Assembly: GCA_021780585.1 (NCBI GenBank)
Contig: JAJXYM010000193.1
Location: 1-33,091, forward strand
Source of the DNA: Deltaproteobacteria bacterium
Lineage (GTDB): Bacteria > Desulfobacterota > Binatia > Binatales > Binataceae
Reading direction: 5' to 3'
DNA length: 33,091 nt
Below the pieces are notes generated by a model. It was not told the DNA's origin. It saw only the letters and a program-made list of their open reading frames with translations, and ran no database searches. Shown in pieces: positions 7,232-18,429 of the stretch. Position 1 is the stretch's first letter. Each line of letters opens with the position of its first letter. The position numbers and the translations under genes were made by a program.

Positions 7232-9067
7232 TCAGCCGATTCGCGCCGCCGAGGGCGCTGCCGCCGCGGCCCGTCGCACCGTCGGCATCCGGATGATCAC
7301 GGTCGCGCCGACGCCGTCCGCGGATTGAATATCCATCGTCCCATGATGGAGATCGACGGCGCGCAGCGCGAGCGGCAGTCCGAGGCCGTTGCCGTTCTTT
7401 TTGGTGGTAAAATAGAGATTGAAGATTCGCGCGAGGTTTTCCGGCGCGATGCCGCCGCCGCTGTCGGCGATTCGGATTTCGACGAAGCCGCCCGGCGCGA
7501 GCGCGGTCGTGAGCCGGAGTGTGCCGCCCGCCGCCGCCATCGCGTCGCAGGCGTTCGCGATTACGTTGCGCAGCGCTTCGGCCAGCAGCGCGCGATCGGC
7601 GCTGATCGGCGGCAGGCCGGGGTCGAAGCCGGTTTCGACGCGGATTCCCGATCGGACCACCTGCCCGGCGACTTCGCTGAGCAGTTCGTTGACGGCAACC
7701 GGCGCGAGCTTGAGCTGCTCCGGCCGCATGAAGCGCATCAGCGCGTCGATCGCGCGCGACAAGCGCTCGATCTCCTGACGCACCGCGCGCAGCCGCTGAT
7801 CGATCGGCGCGCCGCGCTCGGCGTCCTGACCAAGCAGCTCGAGCTGCAGGTTCATCGCGTTGAGCGGATTACGGATCTGGTGGGCGACGCCCGAGATCAG
7901 GCCGCCGAGCCGCACCAGCCGGCCGGAATAATCGACCACATTTTCGAGTTCCCGCATCGATTCCAGATCGCGCGCGACCACCAGCAGGCCGGCGGGCTCG
8001 GGGCCCTGGCCGAGCGAGGAGATCGACACCAGCACGCGGCCGGCGTTTTCGCCCGCGCCCAGCTCCAGCGCCACGTCGCGCATCTCGGCGCCGGTGGCGT
8101 AGACCGTTTCGACCATCCGCGCGAGCGGATTGTCGCGGCCGAGCAGCAGCGGCAGCGGTTTGCCCTCGGCCATGCCGCCGGCGGGCAATCCCAGCCGGGT
8201 CTGCGCCTCGGGATTCGCGAACAGCACTGCGCCGCCCGCGTCGAGCAGCATCACGGCGTCGGTAATCGAGCGGAAGATATTGATGAACTGGCCGCGCTCG
8301 GTCTCCCATTGCGCGCGATTCGCCTTGATCCGCCGCGACAGTTCGTTGAACTTGGCGGCGAGCGTGCCAAGCTCGTCGCCCGAGCCGACCGGCAGCGCTT
8401 CGGCGTCGCGACCCTCGGCGATCCGTTCGAACCGCGTGGCCAGATCGGCCAGCGGACGCAGCATCAGCCCGCCCGTCAGCATCGCGCCGAGCAGGCTCAG
8501 GACCACGCCGGCGGCGCCGGCGGCGAGGATGTCGCGGACCGAGCGATGCGCCGCGGCGGCGATCAGCGCGGTCGAAAGACCGACGCGAATCACCGCGAGC
8601 GGATGGCCGTTGACGTCGATCGCCCGGCTCATCTCGTAAGTGCGGCCGCCGGCGATCGCGCCGAACCGGCTGGGCGGCCACCATGAGGCGAGCGCGGCGC
8701 GCAAATCGGCGAAGGGCGGCGTCGCCGCGATCGCGGCGGGCGGCGGATCGCCGGCCGGAGCGACGATCGGCGCGCCATCGAGCGCTTCGATCCGCGCGTA
8801 GACCACGCCCTTGCCGAACGCCTGCGCGGAATCGAGCAGCGTGGCGAGGGCGGCGTCGCCGCGCATCGCGGCGACCGGATCGCCGGTCGTATGGGTCAGG
8901 GAGCGGCGAATTTGCTCGAAGGCCTGGTTGATCAGCAGGTTGCCGGAATCGGCCAAATCGCCGACCATCACAGCGGCGGTGCGATCGATCTGAATCGCGC
9001 TGATGGCGACAAACGGCAATACCAGCAGGAGCAGGAAAATCGCGGCGAGTTTGGAGCGGAGGTCCAT
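7232..9067 (-). CDS. Membrane sensor histidine kinase (HAMP-PAS-HisKA-HATPase)
   Basis: Two-component kinase of 611 residues. TM1 is ~8-26, a periplasmic segment of ~145 residues follows, and TM2 is ~181-204. HAMP (~205-255), PAS (~258-370), HisKA with the H-box ISGVAHQIRNPLNAM (phospho-His H396), then HATPase_c with N-box NVIANACDAM, ADSGGGIAP and the GNGLGLPLA lid. The HQIRNPLN form is common in NtrB-like kinases that pair with sigma-54 activators. The frame extends two codons upstream to TTG (9073), but ATG 9067 is the natural start. It lies 343 bp downstream of the NtrC-class regulator on the same strand. It may feed that regulator or act as an orphan; the sequence does not decide. Confidence 0.92.
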   Translation of the reverse strand: MDLRSKLAAIFLLLLVLPFVAISAIQIDRTAAVMVGDLADSGNLLINQAFEQIRRSLTHTTGDPVAAMRGDAALATLLDSAQAFGKGVVYARIEALDGAPIVAPAGDPPPAAIAATPPFADLRAALASWWPPSRFGAIAGGRTYEMSRAIDVNGHPLAVIRVGLSTALIAAAAHRSVRDILAAGAAGVVLSLLGAMLTGGLMLRPLADLATRFERIAEGRDAEALPVGSGDELGTLAAKFNELSRRIKANRAQWETERGQFINIFRSITDAVMLLDAGGAVLFANPEAQTRLGLPAGGMAEGKPLPLLLGRDNPLARMVETVYATGAEMRDVALELGAGENAGRVLVSISSLGQGPEPAGLLVVARDLESMRELENVVDYSGRLVRLGGLISGVAHQIRNPLNAMNLQLELLGQDAERGAPIDQRLRAVRQEIERLSRAIDALMRFMRPEQLKLAPVAVNELLSEVAGQVVRSGIRVETGFDPGLPPISADRALLAEALRNVIANACDAMAAAGGTLRLTTALAPGGFVEIRIADSGGGIAPENLARIFNLYFTTKKNGNGLGLPLALRAVDLHHGTMDIQSADGVGATVIIRMPTVRRAAAAAPSAARIG

Positions 9068-9410
9068 CGTCAACGGCCGACGCGCCGGACGCGTGGCGGC
9101 GGACGTCGCCGATCCACGCTATCACGGTGGTCTCCGCGATCAACCGCCGCGTGGCGGAGCCTCGCGCCTTGGCTCAGAATAGCGCCGTCTGGCGGCGTCT
9201 GGCGCGCCGGGATCATCCGCGCACCGAGCGACCGGGAGAAGAAATTCACCCTGACGGAGCGATCTCTGGCGATGCTATCGATGCGGGCAGGTCGGATGCG
9301 CGCCGGCCGCCCGCTGTCGTATGACCACCCCCGCCGCATCGAATTCCCCGCCCCGATCGCAAGTTCTCCCCCGATCGGGTTCCGCACGGGCGGCCGGCCG
9401 CATCGCGGCG
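9068..9410. other. Gene-free interval between the second kinase and the NtrC-class regulator
   Basis: No credible gene: the open frames here give Arg-rich, low-quality translations. It holds an 8-bp inverted repeat CCCGATCG / CGATCGGG with a 12-nt loop at 9352-9379, which may mark the end of the kdp transcript, though no T-run follows on the minus strand. A short direct repeat TCTGGCG is present near 9188-9204. I see no good promoter for the downstream kinase. Confidence 0.5.
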
Positions 9411-10756
<1,346 letters not shown>

Positions 10757-10757
<1 letters not shown>

Positions 10758-12541
10758 CAGTGATGCGTCGGGGCCGGCAGTTCGACGATAAAGCGGCTGC
10801 CGCCGCCCTCGGGAGATTCGACGAAGATGCGTCCGCTGTGCGCCTGAACGATGTCCTTGGCGATCGCGAGGCCGAGTCCGGCGGCTCCTTTTTCGGCTCC
10901 GTCGGCGCCGAACTGGGCGTATTTCTCGAAGATGTAGTTGCGGATCGCGGGCGGGATGCCGGGGCCGGAATCGGCGACCTCGATCCGCACCACGCCCGCG
11001 CCCGGATGCACCGCGATTTCGATGCGTCCGCCGGCGGGAGTGTAGCGCAGCGCGTTGCCGACCAGATTTGACACCACCCAGGAGAGTTTCACCGGATCGC
11101 CCTCGAGAACCGGCGCCGCGTCGATCTTCTTGCACAACTGTATGCCCTTTTCGTGCGCCTGGATATTGAAGCGATCGGCCACCTGCGCGACGATGCGCGC
11201 GAGATCGAGCGGGGCCCGTTCGAGCGTGATCGCGCCGGTGTCGCCGCGCGCCAGATTGAGCAGGTTGTCGCTCAGAAGCTTCATCCGGGCGCATTCCTCG
11301 AGAATCGCCTGGACCAGATCGCGCTGGCGCGGCGCGAGCGCGGCTTCCTCGCGGCTCAGCAGTTCGGCCGAAAGCGCGAGCGAGGTGAGCGGCGTGCGTA
11401 ATTCATGGGAGAGCGTCGCGACCAGATTGGCGCGCGCGCGATCCTGATCGCGCAGGTAGGTCACGTCCTGCAGCAGCAGGATCGTGCCGAGCGCGTTGGC
11501 GGCTCCGTGGCGCAGCGGAATCGGCTTGAGCACGAACGAATGGTCGCGCCCGCGCATATGCAGCGTGACCTCGACGCGCTCGCCCGCCGCGCCCTTTTTC
11601 AGCATCCGGAGCGCGTCGCGCACGCGCAGGTAGTGCGGATGGTTGCTGGAGAGATCGTCGAAGGCGGCGCCGAGGGCGTCATGCTGCTCGAGGCCCAGAA
11701 TCAGCGCGGCGGTCTGATTGATATGGATGACCACGCCGTCGCGATCGATCAGCACGACGCCGTCCTCGAGGCTTTCGATAATCGCTTCGGTCTTGCTTTT
11801 TTCGAACACCAGACGCTCGACGTTGAGCTGATCGTATTGTTCGAGCCGTTCGGCCATCTCGTTGAACTCGCGCGCGACGGCGTCGAGTTCGGCGAGCTTC
11901 TGCGGACCCAGCCGCAGATGGGCGCGGCGCTGGCTGACGCCGCGCAGGCGCTCGGCGAGATCGGTCAGCGGATGCGCGAGCGTCCATCCGAGCCACCACG
12001 AAAGCGCCGTCCCGAGCGCCATCACCAGCGCGAGGCCGAGGCCGAATTCGTAGGCGAGGCGCGCGCCGAGGCGGCTCGCGCGGCTGTCCGCGCGGAACAT
12101 CGCGGTCTTGTTCATCGCGATCAGATCGTCGAGGCGGCCGTGCAGCGCGGCGAAGTCGGCGTCGTGGCCGGAATTGGCCGGCGCGCGCGCGCCCGCGGCG
12201 AACAGCCGATCGGCGCGGCGGTGGATGTCGTCCGCGAGTTCGGGCTCGCCAACCTCAGTGAAGTCGTGGTCCTCGATCTCGAGCCAGTGGAAAAATTCAG
12301 CGCGCGCGGCCGGCGCCGCGGCCGGGGCGCGGCCTTCGAGCTCCGCGATCTGCAAAGCGCGCAGCGCCGCGTGCATATGCTGCGCGGCGTCGATACTGAT
12401 GTAATTGCGGTACAGCGTTTCGCGGATCGCGCCGCCCAGCCGGTAGACGTGGGGCAGCGTATAAAGTCCCAGCAGCACCACCATCACCAGCATCGCGAGC
12501 GAGCCGTTGCGGATGCTGCTGCGGAGGGTGGGGCGGCTCAT
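10757..12541 (-). CDS. Sensor histidine kinase of the kdp operon (2 TM, HAMP, PAS, HisKA, HATPase)
   Basis: 594 residues. TM1 ~14-32 and TM2 ~167-189 bracket a ~130-residue periplasmic domain, followed by HAMP (~188-240), PAS (~250-365), HisKA with LSHELRTPLTSLAL (phospho-His H379) and HATPase_c (N-box NLVGNALRYTP, VADSGPGIPP, GLGLAIAKD). It is not simply the C-terminal half of E. coli KdpD: the four-helix membrane domain and GAF are replaced by a two-helix periplasmic sensor plus HAMP and PAS. The start codon overlaps the stop of the KdpD-like gene (ATGA), and its stop overlaps the start of the regulator, so all three should be made together. The probable partner is the NtrC-class regulator. 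Confidence 0.95.
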
Positions 12542-13698
12542 GAGCTTTCCTCGGGCGCCGCGGCGGCGGCGATTTCGACGTCGAGATCGGGCGCCGCCGC
12601 CACCAGCCGCAGCGGCACCGCGCGGCCGAACCAGCGGCGCCAGAGCGGCTGGCGGGTGCGCCCGACGATGATTTTGGTGACCCCGTGCTCGCGCGCGAAA
12701 TCGACCATCGCGCGCACCACGTCGTCGGCTTTGAGCCAGACGGTCTCCGCGCCGAGATCGCCCGCCAGGTTGATATTGTCGAGCAGCTTGACGAAATTGC
12801 CGGTGTCGACGCGCGCGACGGATTCCGCCGGCGTCTCGACATGCACGGCGTACCAGTCGGCGTTGAGCTGGCCGGCGATGCGCGAGGCCTTGCGCAGCAG
12901 GGCCGCGCTATCGGCGGGATTCGACGACAGCCCGACCATCAGGCGGTCGCCGACGAAGGTGCGCCGGCCGCCCTCGCGCTGGCGGGTTTCGAGATCCTCG
13001 CGCCGGCGATTCAGCCCGCGCGCGATTTCGCGCAGCGCCAGCTCGCGCAGCGACGTAAGATTGCTCGGCTTGAAGAAATTCCTCAGCGCCTGCTCGACGT
13101 GATCGGCCGGATAAATCTTGCCCTCGCGCAGCCGTTCGCGCAGCCCCTCGATACTCAGATCGACGTTAACGACCTGGTCGGCGCGCGACAGCACCGCGTC
13201 GGGCACGGTCTCGCGCACGTCGACGCCGGTGACGCGGCGGACGATCGCGTTGAGGCTTTCGAGGTGCTGGATATTCATCGCGGTGATGACGTTGACGCCG
13301 GCGGCGAGCAGATCTTCGACGTCCTGCCAGCGTTTTTCGTGGCGCGAGCCGGCGGCGTTGGTATGCGGCAATTCGTCGACGATCGCCCATTCGGGCTTGC
13401 GCGCGACAATCGCGTCGAGGTCCATCTCCTCGATCGTCACGCCGCGATAGGCGAGACGTCGGCGCGGCACCACCTCAAGGCCGACGATGCGCTCGGCGGT
13501 TTCCGCGCGGCCGTGGGTCTCGACGAAGCCGACCACGATATCGACGCCGCGCTGGCGCATCTGATGCGCTTCTTCGAGCATCCGGTAGGTCTTGCCGACG
13601 CCGGCCGCCGCGCCGAGATAAATTTTCAGTAGCCCGCGCTGCGGATGCGGCGCGAGATCGAGGAAACTTTCAGGTTCGGGGCGCTTATCCTGAGCCAT
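12538..13698 (-). CDS. kdpD: KdpD-like sensor protein lacking the kinase (KdpD + Usp domains only)
   Basis: 386 residues, against ~890 for full KdpD. It contains the KdpD N-terminal domain (~21-230) with P-loop GAAAGVGKT (29-37), VDELPHTNAAGS (~108-117) and the MNIQHLESLN segment, then a UspA-like domain (~250-380) ending with IIVGRTRQPLWRRWFG. There are no membrane segments, HisKA or HATPase, so it should be soluble. In full-length KdpD this half binds ATP and c-di-AMP (in some species) and tunes kinase/phosphatase balance; here it must act in trans, most likely on the adjacent kinase. The start directly follows the kdpC stop (TGAATG) and the stop overlaps the kinase start by ATGA. Confidence 0.93.
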   Translation of the reverse strand: MAQDKRPEPESFLDLAPHPQRGLLKIYLGAAAGVGKTYRMLEEAHQMRQRGVDIVVGFVETHGRAETAERIVGLEVVPRRRLAYRGVTIEEMDLDAIVARKPEWAIVDELPHTNAAGSRHEKRWQDVEDLLAAGVNVITAMNIQHLESLNAIVRRVTGVDVRETVPDAVLSRADQVVNVDLSIEGLRERLREGKIYPADHVEQALRNFFKPSNLTSLRELALREIARGLNRRREDLETRQREGGRRTFVGDRLMVGLSSNPADSAALLRKASRIAGQLNADWYAVHVETPAESVARVDTGNFVKLLDNINLAGDLGAETVWLKADDVVRAMVDFAREHGVTKIIVGRTRQPLWRRWFGRAVPLRLVAAAPDLDVEIAAAAAPEESS

Positions 13699-14286
13699 TC
13701 AGGAGCCGGTGGGCCGGCCGCCCGGGCGCAGGCGGTCGAGCGCGAGGTTGAGCATCAGCACGTTCACCCCCGGTTCGCCGAACAGGCCGAGAAAACGCGG
13801 CCGGGTGTTGGCGCGCACCAGCGCCTGGATCGCATCTTCGCCAAGCCCGCGCGCCTTCGCAACCCGGGGTATCTGCAACGCGGCGGCGGCCGGACTGATT
13901 TCGGGATCGAGGCCGCTGCCCGAGGCCGTCACCAGATCGACCGGCGCCGCGGTTGCGCCGGGATTGCGTTCGCGCAGCTCGCGGACGCGCGCGGCGACCG
14001 CCGTCGCGAGCGCCTTGTTGGTCGGCCCGAGATTCGAGCCGCCGGAGGCGTCGGCGTCGTAACCCTTGTCGCCGGCGGCGGAGGGACGGCCCTGGAAATA
14101 GCGCGGCGCGGAAAAGTTCTGCCCGATCAGCGACGAGCCGACGATCGCGCCGCCGCGCCGAACGAGACTGCCGTCAGCCTGGAACGGAAACAGCGCGTGG
14201 CCGATCTCCGCGATCGCCAATGGATAGACGAGCCCGGTCAGCACGGCCAGCACGATAGTCATTCGGAGGGCGACCCAAAGACGCAT
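13699..14286 (-). CDS. kdpC: Potassium-transporting ATPase subunit C
   Basis: 195 residues, normal for KdpC. It has one N-terminal membrane helix (~8-26, with TGLVYPLA) and a periplasmic domain with the family signatures GSSLIGQNF, YFQGRPSA, SGGSNLGPTN and ASGSGLDPEISPAAA. KdpC stabilises the KdpFABC complex and helps K+ binding. It sits 18 bp after kdpB and abuts the kdpD-like gene. Confidence 0.97.
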   Translation of the reverse strand: MRLWVALRMTIVLAVLTGLVYPLAIAEIGHALFPFQADGSLVRRGGAIVGSSLIGQNFSAPRYFQGRPSAAGDKGYDADASGGSNLGPTNKALATAVAARVRELRERNPGATAAPVDLVTASGSGLDPEISPAAAALQIPRVAKARGLGEDAIQALVRANTRPRFLGLFGEPGVNVLMLNLALDRLRPGGRPTGS

Positions 14287-14304
14287 AGCGATAGTCTCCG
14301 CGGT

Positions 14305-16350
14305 TCAGGCGAGATGCAGCGCCGAGACGATCAGGTCGATCGCCTTGATGCCGATGAACGGAACGATGACGCCGCCGAGGCCGTAGATCAGCAGGTTGCG
14401 CGTGAGGATCGCGGCCGCTCCCAGCGGCCGATAGGCGACGCCGCGCAGCGCCAGCGGAATCAACGCGACAATGATGAGGGCGTTGAAAATGACCGCCGAC
14501 AGGATCGCGCTCTCCGGCGTCGCCAGCCGCATGATGTTGAGCGACTGCAGATCCGGATAGCCGATCACGAACATCGCCGGAATAATCGCGAAGTATTTGG
14601 CGACGTCGTTGGCGATCGAAAAGGTGGTCAGCGCGCCGCGCGTGATCAGCAATTGCTTGCCGATCTCGACCACCTCCATCACCTTGGTCGGATTCGAATC
14701 GAGATCGACCATGTTGCCGGCTTCGCGCGCGGCCTGCGTGCCGGCGTTCATCGCGATGCCGACGTCGGCCTGGGCCAGCGCGGGCGCGTCGTTGGTGCCG
14801 TCGCCGATCATCGCGACCAGCTTGCCCTGCGCCTGCTCCTCGCGAATCAGCCTGAGCTTGGTTTCGGGCGTCGCTTCGGCGAGAAAGTCGTCGACGCCCG
14901 ATTCTTTCGCGATCGCGGCGGCGGTGAGCGGATTGTCGCCGGTGATCATCACGGTGCGCAGGCCCATCGCGCGCAATCGTTCGAAGCGTTCGCGGATGCC
15001 CTCCTTGACGACGTCCTTGAGATGGATCACGCCGAGCATCCGGGCGTTGTCCGCGACCACCAGCGGCGTGCCGCCCGAGCGCGCGATCCCTTCGACGATC
15101 GGGGCGAGGTCGGCGGGCGCGCGGCCGCCGCGCTCCTCGATGAACTTGATTACCGAGTCGGTGGCGCCCTTGCGAATCCGATGGCCGTGGAGATCGACGC
15201 CGCTCATCCGGGTCTGCGCCGAAAACGGGATGAACTGGGCGCCGTCGTCGCCAAGCTCGCGTCCGCGCAGTCCGTAGGCGCGCTTCGCCAGCACCACGAT
15301 CGAACGGCCCTCGGGCGTTTCGTCGGCGAGCGAGGCGAGTTGCGCCGCCTCCGCAAGTTCCTGCGGCAGCACGCCGGCGACCGGCAGAAACTCCTCGGCC
15401 ATCCGATTTCCCAGCGTGATCGTGCCGGTCTTGTCGAGCAGCAGCGTATCGACGTCGCCGGCGGCCTCGACCGCCCGGCCCGACATCGCGAGCACGTTAT
15501 GCTGCACCAGACGGTCCATCCCGGCGATGCCGATGGCGGAGAGCAGGCCGCCGATCGTGGTTGGAATCAGGCACACCAGCAGGGCGACCAGCACCGGCAG
15601 GGTCAGCACCGTGCCGCCATAGAGCGCGAACGGATAGAGCGACACGCACACCATCATGAAGATGATCGTGAGGCCGGCGAGCAGGATGCTGAGGGCGATT
15701 TCGTTGGGCGTTTTCTGGCGCTGCGCGCCCTCGACCAGGCCGATCATGCGATCGAGAAACGTCTCGCCGGGGTTGGCCGTGATACGCACCTTGATCCAGT
15801 CCGAGATGACCGTGGTGCCGCCGGTGACGGCGCTGCGATCGCCGCCGCTTTCGCGGATGACGGGCGCGGATTCGCCGGTGATTGCGGCCTCGTTGACGGC
15901 GGCGACGCCCTCGATCACTTCGCCGTCGCCGGGAATCACGTCGCCCGCCGCGACCATCACGACGTCGCCCTTGCGCAGTTCCGTCGCGGGCACGAGCGTC
16001 ACGGCTCCGCCGCCGGCGCCGATCCGTTTGGCCATCGTTTCGGTGCGCGTTTTGCGCAGATTGTCGGCCTGCGCCTTGCCGCGCCCTTCGGCCATCGCTT
16101 CGGCGAAATTGGCGAAGCCGACGGTGAACCAGAGCCAGATTGCGATCTGGACCTCGAAGCCGAGCTGCCGATGCGCTCCGGTCGCCAGATTGCCCACGAG
16201 GATCAGCGTGACGGCGAGCGCCGTGACCTCGACCACGAACATCACGGGATTTTTCGCCTGGACGCGCGGATCGAATTTGCGCAGTGAATCGAGCGCCGCG
16301 GCGCGGACGATTTTGCCGTCCCAGAGCGGGGTCGCCTTGCGTTCAGCCAT
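14305..16350 (-). CDS. kdpB: Potassium-transporting P-type ATPase subunit B
   Basis: 681 residues, the family length. It hydrolyses ATP to drive K+ uptake through KdpA. Visible motifs: TGES (158-161), with S161 matching the Ser whose phosphorylation inhibits E. coli KdpB; DKTGT with phosphorylated D306; KGATDS in the nucleotide domain; [10 protein letters not shown]; and [16 protein letters not shown]. Membrane helices flank these as expected. No key residue is missing. It begins 65 bp after kdpA. Confidence 0.98.
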   Translation of the reverse strand: MAERKATPLWDGKIVRAAALDSLRKFDPRVQAKNPVMFVVEVTALAVTLILVGNLATGAHRQLGFEVQIAIWLWFTVGFANFAEAMAEGRGKAQADNLRKTRTETMAKRIGAGGGAVTLVPATELRKGDVVMVAAGDVIPGDGEVIEGVAAVNEAAITGESAPVIRESGGDRSAVTGGTTVISDWIKVRITANPGETFLDRMIGLVEGAQRQKTPNEIALSILLAGLTIIFMMVCVSLYPFALYGGTVLTLPVLVALLVCLIPTTIGGLLSAIGIAGMDRLVQHNVLAMSGRAVEAAGDVDTLLLDKTGTITLGNRMAEEFLPVAGVLPQELAEAAQLASLADETPEGRSIVVLAKRAYGLRGRELGDDGAQFIPFSAQTRMSGVDLHGHRIRKGATDSVIKFIEERGGRAPADLAPIVEGIARSGGTPLVVADNARMLGVIHLKDVVKEGIRERFERLRAMGLRTVMITGDNPLTAAAIAKESGVDDFLAEATPETKLRLIREEQAQGKLVAMIGDGTNDAPALAQADVGIAMNAGTQAAREAGNMVDLDSNPTKVMEVVEIGKQLLITRGALTTFSIANDVAKYFAIIPAMFVIGYPDLQSLNIMRLATPESAILSAVIFNALIIVALIPLALRGVAYRPLGAAAILTRNLLIYGLGGVIVPFIGIKAIDLIVSALHLA

Positions 16351-16415
16351 TGCCTGAGTTTCCGTTGTTCAATTAGTCAGTGAGTATTCAACCGGCCATT
16401 ACGGGCGAAGCCGCT

Positions 16416-18143
16416 TCAATAGAGCCGCCCGTGGCGCATCGCGAGTTGCTCGACGATCGGACCGAGCGCGTCGGCCGGAAAGAACGTCAGCGCCGCGACG
16501 ATCAGAATCACGCCGACCAGCAGAATGACGAAGACCGCGCCATTGGTCGGGAAGGTGCCGGCGCTGGGCGGAACCGTGCGTTTGGCCGCCAGCGATCCCG
16601 CCAGCGCGAGCACCGGTATTTTCATCAGGAAGCGCCCCGCGAGCATCACGAGGCCCAACGTGACGTTGTAGAAAGGCGTATTGGCGTTGAGGCCGGCGAA
16701 GGCCGATCCATTGTTCGCGGACGCCTCGGTGTAGGCGTAAAGGACTTGCGTGAAGCCGTGCGGACCGGGATTCGAGATTCCGGCCAGGCCGGCCGGCAGC
16801 ACGATCGCGATCGCGGCGGGAATCAGGATGACCAGCGGGAAGACGAGGATGAAGAGCATCGCGAGCTTCATCTCGCGCCCCTCGATTTTCTTGCCCAGAT
16901 ATTCCGGCGTCCGGCCGACCATCAGGCCCGCGATAAAGACCGCCAGCACGGCCATCACCAGCATTCCGTACAGTCCCGAGCCGACGCCGCCGAAGATGAT
17001 TTCGCCGATCTGCATGTTGAGCAGCGGGATCAGTCCGCCCAGCGGCGTGAAACTGTCGTGCATCGAATTGACCGCGCCACACGAGGTGTCGGTGGTGATC
17101 GTGGCCCAGAGCGCGGAATCAACGATGCCGAAACGGACCTCCTTGCCCTCCATGTTGCCGCCGCTTTGCGCGGCCGAGGCGCGTTGATCGGCGCCCGCGC
17201 GAGTCAGCATCGGATTGCCGCGCTGCTCGCTCCAGGTCGCGATCGCGACGCCCATCAGGAAGAGGATCGCCATCGCGCCGAACAGCGCCCATCCCTGACG
17301 CCGATCGCCGACCATCCGGCCGAACGTATGCGTCAGGCCCGCGCCGATCGAAATGATCGCGAGCATCTCGATCAGATCCGTAAGCGGCGTCGGATTTTCA
17401 TACGGATGCGCCGAGTTGGCGTTGAAAAAGCCGCCGCCGTTGGTGCCCAGCTCCTTGATCGCCTCCTGCGAGGCGACCGGACCCTGCGCGATCGTTTGTG
17501 TGGCGCCTGCGACGGTTTGCGTCTGAACGTACGGCGCGAAATTCTGCGGCACGCCCTGCCAGACCAGCGCGAGCGCCATCACGATGCTGAGCGGGAGCAG
17601 AATCCAGAGCGTCGCGCGCGTCAGATCGACCCAGAAGTTGCCGATCGTTTTCGCGTTGCGCCGCACAAAGCCGCGAATCACGGCGATCGCGATCGCGATT
17701 CCGGCGGCGGCGGAAACGAAATTGTGAAACGCCAGTCCCGCCATCTGCGTCAGGTAAGACATGGTCGATTCGCCGGCGTAGGCCTGCCAGTTGGTATTGG
17801 TGGTGAAGCTGGCGGCGGTGTTGAAGGCGAGATCGGGCGCGACCGCGCTCAATCCTTGCGGGTTCAGCGGCAGCAGGCCCTGCAGGCGCTGGAGCGCATA
17901 GAGCAGCAGCATCCCGGCCGCGCTGAACAGCAGCATCGCGACGGCGTATTCGACCCAGCTCTGTTCGGTTTCCGGATGGACGCCCGCGAGGCGATAGATC
18001 AGCCGCTCGATCGGCCTGAGCGCGGGATCGAGCAAGGTTGGTTCATGGCTGAAGACGCGCGCCATGTAGCGGCCGAGCGGCACGCTGATCGCGACGACGA
18101 TCAGGAAAAACAATCCGATTTGGATTACGGCGTTGGCGAGCAC
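16416..18143 (-). CDS. kdpA: Potassium-transporting ATPase subunit A (K+ channel-like subunit)
   Basis: 575 residues with about ten hydrophobic helices. The four conserved pore-type segments are present: [56 protein letters not shown] and [19 protein letters not shown]. It forms the selective inner-membrane K+ entry path of KdpFABC. It starts at GTG 18143 with a strong Shine-Dalgarno (AGGAGAAGCGC before GTG), 9 bp after the kdpF stop. Confidence 0.98.
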   Translation of the reverse strand: MLANAVIQIGLFFLIVVAISVPLGRYMARVFSHEPTLLDPALRPIERLIYRLAGVHPETEQSWVEYAVAMLLFSAAGMLLLYALQRLQGLLPLNPQGLSAVAPDLAFNTAASFTTNTNWQAYAGESTMSYLTQMAGLAFHNFVSAAAGIAIAIAVIRGFVRRNAKTIGNFWVDLTRATLWILLPLSIVMALALVWQGVPQNFAPYVQTQTVAGATQTIAQGPVASQEAIKELGTNGGGFFNANSAHPYENPTPLTDLIEMLAIISIGAGLTHTFGRMVGDRRQGWALFGAMAILFLMGVAIATWSEQRGNPMLTRAGADQRASAAQSGGNMEGKEVRFGIVDSALWATITTDTSCGAVNSMHDSFTPLGGLIPLLNMQIGEIIFGGVGSGLYGMLVMAVLAVFIAGLMVGRTPEYLGKKIEGREMKLAMLFILVFPLVILIPAAIAIVLPAGLAGISNPGPHGFTQVLYAYTEASANNGSAFAGLNANTPFYNVTLGLVMLAGRFLMKIPVLALAGSLAAKRTVPPSAGTFPTNGAVFVILLVGVILIVAALTFFPADALGPIVEQLAMRHGRLY

Positions 18144-18152
18144 GCGCTTCTC

Positions 18153-18245
18153 CTAGAATTTCTCCGGACGCAGCATCGCGTAAACGAGATATACGGTGAG
18201 CGCGGCGGCGATCGCCGACCCCAGCAGCAATTCCCATCCGTTCAT
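18153..18245 (-). CDS. kdpF: Potassium-transporting ATPase small subunit F
   Basis: This is a 30-codon ORF that reads M-N-G-W-E-L-L-L-G-S, then a single hydrophobic helix, then the hallmark ending YAMLRPEKF. KdpF is a one-helix peptide that stabilises the KdpABC complex in the inner membrane. Its ATG overlaps the stop of the preceding small ORF (ATGA), and kdpA follows after 9 bp. Sequence ending, size and position all agree. Confidence 0.93.
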   Translation of the reverse strand: MNGWELLLGSAIAAALTVYLVYAMLRPEKF

Positions 18246-18325
18246 AGTTTCGCGCATCCCCGGACGTAGCCGAGCGCGACCGCGAAGAAGGCGCACGTGG
18301 CCACGATGAAAATTACGTCGAGCAT
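18242..18325 (-). CDS. 27-residue membrane peptide preceding kdpF
   Basis: MLDVIFIVATCAFFAVALGY followed by VRGCAKL and TGA: one hydrophobic helix and a short basic cytoplasmic end. The stop overlaps the kdpF start by ATGA, a sign that both are translated. Small one-helix ORFs of this kind occur upstream of kdpF in other bacteria, to my knowledge without an assigned function. There is no Shine-Dalgarno before the ATG. The predicted sigma-54 start site lies about 3 nt upstream, so it would be translated as a leaderless or near-leaderless message. It could be an extra Kdp subunit or a leader peptide that couples translation. Confidence 0.72.
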   Translation of the reverse strand: MLDVIFIVATCAFFAVALGYVRGCAKL

Positions 18326-18338
18326 GACGACTCGATAA

Positions 18339-18354
18339 TGCAGCTTCCGTGCCC
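18339..18354 (-). promoter_or_regulatory. Sigma-54 (-24/-12) promoter of the kdp operon
   Basis: The minus strand reads GGGCACGGAAGCTGCA, against the consensus TGGCAC-N5-TTGCA. The invariant GG (18353-18352) and GC (18341-18340) are separated by exactly 10 nt. It differs from the hexamer and pentamer consensus by one base each. The expected start is near 18328, 3 nt before the small ORF. The operon encodes its own sigma-54 activator, which strongly favours this reading. Confidence 0.78.
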
Positions 18355-18370
18355 CGCGCGGATCGGGTGG

Positions 18371-18420
18371 GAAAAGCGGGGGTTTTCGCGCGGAAAGACC
18401 GGCGTTAATGCGGAATGCGG
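18371..18420. promoter_or_regulatory. Possible activator-binding region upstream of the kdp promoter
   Basis: It contains an inverted repeat GAAAA-gcggggg-TTTTC (18371-18387, centred about 50 bp upstream of the predicted start) and a tandem AATGCGG-AATGCGG (18407-18420). Either could be the enhancer site of the NtrC-class regulator; the palindrome is closer to the promoter than usual for such sites. Function is inferred from position. Confidence 0.35.
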
Positions 18421-18429
18421 TGGCGGCCG

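Noticed and set aside
12538-13698. The short KdpD as a frameshifted or degraded full-length kdpD
   Set aside because: The domains end cleanly, the stop overlaps a new start by ATGA, and the following kinase has a different membrane and HAMP/PAS architecture, so this is an organised split and not decay.
13645-16287. An 880-codon plus-strand open frame opposite kdpB and kdpC
   Set aside because: Its translation is rich in Arg, Asp, His and Gln without domains, and it mirrors genuine kdp genes on the other strand. Long antisense frames are expected at this GC content.
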